Of a DNA stretch of 8,857 nucleotides, positions 6,401 through 8,857 are shown in pieces (the first letter of the stretch is position 1; every line of letters starts with the position of its first letter). The notes beneath the pieces are model-generated. The model did not search any database. It was not told where the DNA came from and saw only the letters and a program-made list of their open reading frames with translations. The stretch spans positions 1-8,857 of the forward strand of contig DYRX01000174.1 in NCBI GenBank assembly GCA_020718525.1, written 5' to 3'. Made by a program: the position numbers and the translations under genes. The stretch comes from Victivallis vadensis (GTDB lineage Bacteria > Verrucomicrobiota > Lentisphaeria > Victivallales > GWF2-50-93).

Positions 6401-7866
6401 GCCTTCTTGGAATTGACATTGGCACCTCTGGATGCAAGGCGGCGGCTTTCGACTGCGACGGGCATCTTCTTTCCTTCGCCTACCGCGAATATCCAACGCT
6501 TTACAGCGGGGACGGCACTGCCGAACTCGACAGCATGCAAGTCTTCTCATCCGTCTGCGATTGCATCCGCAAAATAACATCCGAATGCGCCGCTGATCCG
6601 GTCAAGGCGCTCTGCGTCAGCAGTATGGGGGAAGCGGCTGTTCCTGTTTCGCGCAGTGGCGGAATACTTGGCAATAGCATCCTTTCCATGGACATCCGGG
6701 GAGGCGGATACATCAAGGATCTCGCCGATAAGATTGCCGACAGGGAATTCTACTCGATCAACGCAAACATCCGCTCGCCTGCATACACGTTTCCAAAGCT
6801 CGCCTGGATCAGGGACAATCAGCCAGAGCTCTATGCCAGCGCCGAACATTTCGTCCTTTGGGACGGACTTCTAGGCTATCTCTGCGGGTGCGAACCGTTC
6901 ATAAGCCATGCAAGCGCGAGCAGAACTCTGCTCTTCGATCTGAAGAAGGGGGACTGGTCGGAAAAGATTCTCGGAGTCGCTGGCATAGATCCGACAAAGC
7001 TTCCAAGATGCATTCCAAGCGGAACAGTCGCCGGGCATGTCTGCAAACCGATGGCTGAAAAGCTGGGATTTACTGGACGCGTCGCAGTCGTGGCAGGAGC
7101 CCATGACCAGTGTTGCAACGCGCTTGGCGCCGGCATCGCGGAGCCCGGACGCGCCGTGGATGGAATCGGGACATTCGAGTGCATCACGCCGGTGTATCAA
7201 GGAGTTCCAGACATGGAGCTTATGCGCCAATGCGGCTTGAACATCGAACATCACGTCGTCCCCGGTCTCTATGTTTCATTCATATTCAATCAGGCAGGTT
7301 CCCTGATCAAGTGGTTCCGCAGGACTTTTGCAGGTGCTGAAGATGGGCAGAACATATACGAGAGGCTCTCCGATGAAATGCCAGACGAGCCGAGCAATTT
7401 GACCGTTCTGCCATATTTCGAGCCGACTGGTGCCCCCTGGTATGCCTCCGGCTCGTCCGGCGTCATTGCCGGCTTGCGGACAAGCACAAGCCGAGGGGAA
7501 ATCCTAAAAGGCATAATGGAGGGAGCCACCTTCTACTTCGCGAATTGCGCGGACCGGATCAAGCCTCTTGGAATTGACAGCTCCAGCTTTGTCGCGACTG
7601 GAGGCGGGGCAAAGTCTGACGCCTGGCTTCAGATAAAGGCGGACATAATGGGCGTTCCCTATCTGCGCCCGAAGTTCAGCGAAGCCGGGCTTGTCGGATC
7701 CGCCATGCTGGCTGGAATTGGAACAGGAGAGTTCAAATCCTTCCATGAGGCGGCAAAGATCTTTGTTTCCATTGACAGGGTGTTCGAGCCGGACTCGCGC
7801 AGGCACGGGATCTACCGCGCAAAGCTTCTTGAATATGAGGCGCTTGCGAAGCTGTGTTGCGGCTGA
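6397..7866 (+). CDS. FGGY-family carbohydrate kinase
   Basis: A 489-residue kinase of the FGGY superfamily (xylulokinase, L-fuculokinase, rhamnulokinase and glycerol kinase relatives), of usual length. It transfers phosphate from ATP to a sugar or ketose hydroxyl. Motifs: GIDIGTSGCKAAAFD at 5-19 (phosphate-binding loop), VAGAHDQCCNALGAG at 232-246 with D237 the likely catalytic base, DGIGTFECIT at 255-264, and TGGGAKSDAWLQIKADIMG at 401-419 for adenine binding. The start ATG overlaps the isomerase stop as ATGA, with GAGG 4 nt upstream, indicating translational coupling. Context implies it phosphorylates the ketose released by the isomerase before the aldolase cleaves it. No intrinsic terminator is evident downstream; the istB remnant starts within 20 bp. 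Exact substrate not determinable here. Confidence 0.9.
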   Translation: MSLLGIDIGTSGCKAAAFDCDGHLLSFAYREYPTLYSGDGTAELDSMQVFSSVCDCIRKITSECAADPVKALCVSSMGEAAVPVSRSGGILGNSILSMDIRGGGYIKDLADKIADREFYSINANIRSPAYTFPKLAWIRDNQPELYASAEHFVLWDGLLGYLCGCEPFISHASASRTLLFDLKKGDWSEKILGVAGIDPTKLPRCIPSGTVAGHVCKPMAEKLGFTGRVAVVAGAHDQCCNALGAGIAEPGRAVDGIGTFECITPVYQGVPDMELMRQCGLNIEHHVVPGLYVSFIFNQAGSLIKWFRRTFAGAEDGQNIYERLSDEMPDEPSNLTVLPYFEPTGAPWYASGSSGVIAGLRTSTSRGEILKGIMEGATFYFANCADRIKPLGIDSSSFVATGGGAKSDAWLQIKADIMGVPYLRPKFSEAGLVGSAMLAGIGTGEFKSFHEAAKIFVSIDRVFEPDSRRHGIYRAKLLEYEALAKLCCG

Positions 7867-7881
7867 AATCGGATTTGATCC

Positions 7882-8016
7882 AGTTTCAGATTTGAAAACT
7901 GCCCGACCATAATGACTTCCAAGCGGTCCGTCGAGGACTGGGGCAAGTTCCTGGGCGATGGTCCCGACCGCCTGTGCCATACACTCGACCATGCCGAAAT
8001 CGTTCCGGTCTCGTCT
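7882..8016 (+). pseudogene. istB: IS21-family istB (transposition helper ATPase) C-terminal remnant
   Basis: The plus strand reads FRFENCP then TIMTSKRSVEDWGKFLGD (about 7885-7959), closely following the IstB C-terminal pattern of RYE-x-R-x-TI-TSN-x-x-x-EWG-x-x-GD. At about 7960, dropping one G gives VPTACAI. At about 7979, dropping two further bases returns to the first frame with LDHAEIVPV. Together these follow the IstB stretch GD-x-P-x-A-x-AILDR-x-LHHAEI, with a few residues lost around DR-LH. The two shifts sum to three bases, so the reading frame is restored. Only about 45 residues survive; the ATPase core is absent and the 3' tail is lost before the membrane-protein gene. Family knowledge: IstB assists the IS21 transposase IstA. 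No IstA piece or IS end was found. Confidence 0.7.
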
Positions 8017-8033
8017 GTGGCTTCTGCAATTTT

Positions 8034-8609
8034 TTACTTCCTCTGCAGTATTTTATCAATCTTTGTGATAGCGCCATTCCTTCTGAATCGGATAATAAAC
8101 AATGGTACCGTTATTACAAATGTTGCAAAAAACGTATCCTGCCCTCCTTCGGGGGACAAATCCTTTTCAATCGCCATTTGTTCGATTTTCCTGGTAAATA
8201 TACCTAATAATATACAAGCAAGGATAAATCCTATCAGATATTTTAAATGCCTGTTATTCGTATTTGGACGAGAACTGGTTTTGGAGTCTGGTGGAAGCGC
8301 ACCGATGTCCGTGACACTATCTTCAGCTTCTGATTGTTGATTTTTATCGTTCTTATTGTTCCTGGTGGGTCTATATGCTGTGACCAAACATACCGGCAAA
8401 AAGATAATAAGCGAAAACATCAATGCTGGCAATATGTTTCTTGACAATAATAAATACCATGGAGGTTGCGGAATTTCAGACGCGTGGGAGCCCAACGACA
8501 TGGCAAAGACGGGAAAGCTCAAGACCAATCCCCATCTAATTCCGTCTTTCCAGTTCGGATAATCGGGATTGTCATTCTTCACTTCTGGAATTTTTATTTT
8601 TTCATCCAT
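8034..8609 (-). CDS. hypothetical four-helix membrane protein
   Basis: About 191 residues from ATG 8609 (an upstream in-frame ATG at 8627 would add six). I do not recognise a family. Hydrophobic segments lie at roughly 26-42, 58-78, 121-138 and 160-174. Between the second and third is a polar, Asn/Lys/Ser-rich loop (79-120). The C-terminus is basic. ATG 8609 is preferred because ATGGATGA puts it over the stop of the upstream small gene with an 8-bp overlap, suggesting coupled translation. The gene converges on the istB remnant. The plus-strand frame across the same bases is rejected as a shadow. Function unknown. Confidence 0.6.
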   Translation of the reverse strand: MDEKIKIPEVKNDNPDYPNWKDGIRWGLVLSFPVFAMSLGSHASEIPQPPWYLLLSRNILPALMFSLIIFLPVCLVTAYRPTRNNKNDKNQQSEAEDSVTDIGALPPDSKTSSRPNTNNRHLKYLIGFILACILLGIFTRKIEQMAIEKDLSPEGGQDTFFATFVITVPLFIIRFRRNGAITKIDKILQRK

Positions 8610-8784
8610 TTGAATTGACAAATACATTTATGTCGTGTGCCGTATCTGGCAGAAATTCATATTTCTTTAATCCTGTTTTAAATGATGAATGATCTCCAAA
8701 GATAAGCCAGCCAAAAAGGAGAATCCCAAGCAGTCCTATGCCGAAGACTGAAATACAAATTATAGTTAACTTATTTGGTTTCAT
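8602..8784 (-). CDS. small single-pass membrane protein, hypothetical
   Basis: About 60 residues from ATG 8784 (an in-frame TTG at 8790 is the longer alternative). A basic N-terminus (MKPNKL) is followed by one hydrophobic helix at about 7-29, then a short polar tail, KYEFLPDTAHDINVF. The last codons overlap the start of the next minus-strand gene by 8 bp. No good Shine-Dalgarno is visible. The ending soon after LPDTAHDINVF feels abrupt, and the protein could be truncated relative to longer relatives, though I cannot name them. Function unknown. Confidence 0.5.
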   Translation of the reverse strand: MKPNKLTIICISVFGIGLLGILLFGWLIFGDHSSFKTGLKKYEFLPDTAHDINVFVNSNG

Positions 8785-8831
8785 TTTCAATTATCGGAAC
8801 GAGTTCAGACTTCTTGAGCCGTATAGGGGAA

Positions 8832-8837
8832 ATTATA
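8832..8837 (-). promoter_or_regulatory. possible -10 box of the small membrane-protein pair
   Basis: On the minus strand this reads TATAAT, about 50 bp upstream of ATG 8784. The -35 region would fall at or just beyond the window edge, so it cannot be judged. Confidence 0.35.
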
Positions 8838-8857
8838 ATCTTATGGAAAATACATAT

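Noticed and set aside
7504..7992. 162-codon minus-strand open frame
   Set aside because: It is antisense to the kinase C-terminus and to the istB remnant; its product has no family-like motifs.
7912..8340. 142-codon plus-strand open frame taken as a gene
   Set aside because: Only its first third resembles IstB. The remainder is the complement of the membrane-protein gene, so the frame is a remnant joined to antisense sequence.
1..8857. CRISPR array, tRNA or rRNA genes
   Set aside because: No regularly spaced repeats and no cloverleaf or rRNA-like sequence were seen on reading both strands.

Overview
The window reads as chromosomal sequence from a free-living or host-associated bacterium of moderate GC content. 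Coding density is normal around a sugar-catabolism operon and lower in two decayed stretches. No rRNA or tRNA is present to fix the taxon. The combination of a UxaC-like amidohydrolase, a membrane protein of degenerate PHP type, an L-fucose-isomerase-like protein and an FGGY kinase is what I would expect from a carbohydrate-degrading PVC-superphylum bacterium (Lentisphaerota or Kiritimatiellota type). That is inference from protein style only.

Layout. (1) 1-936, minus strand: a large open reading frame for a metal-dependent amidohydrolase related to uronate isomerases. It is cut by the left edge of the window. (2) 937-1795: no intact gene. It holds the amidohydrolase leader, with inverted repeats, and two decayed minus-strand coding pieces (about 1140-1301 and 1360-1580). 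The second is a C-terminal fragment that can be rebuilt by adding one base. (3) 1796/1826-3762, plus strand: a YkgJ-type zinc/iron-chelating cysteine-cluster protein followed by a membrane-anchored PHP-like protein that has lost most of its metal ligands. (4) 3763-4037: an intergenic region with a perfect 10-bp stem-loop, a second dyad and a TATAAT box. (5) 4038-7866, plus strand: a tight three-gene operon of class II fructose-bisphosphate-aldolase-type aldolase, L-fucose/L-arabinose-isomerase-family protein, and FGGY carbohydrate kinase. The last two overlap by ATGA. (6) 7867-8033: a frameshifted remnant of an IS21-family istB gene directly after the kinase. (7) 8034-8784, minus strand: a translationally coupled pair of small membrane proteins of unknown function, with a TATAAT-like box upstream near the right edge.

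How the genes may work together. The operon encodes a complete isomerise-phosphorylate-cleave route: aldose to ketose, ketose to ketose 1-phosphate, ketose 1-phosphate to dihydroxyacetone phosphate plus an aldehyde. This is the logic of L-fucose and L-rhamnose breakdown, but the aldolase is of the FbaA/GatY fold rather than the FucA/RhaD fold, so the substrate is not obvious. The divergent amidohydrolase may supply or handle a related sugar acid or lactone. No transporter, regulator or polysaccharide-degrading enzyme lies in the window. Mobile-element debris lies on the right flank (istB) and probably on the left.
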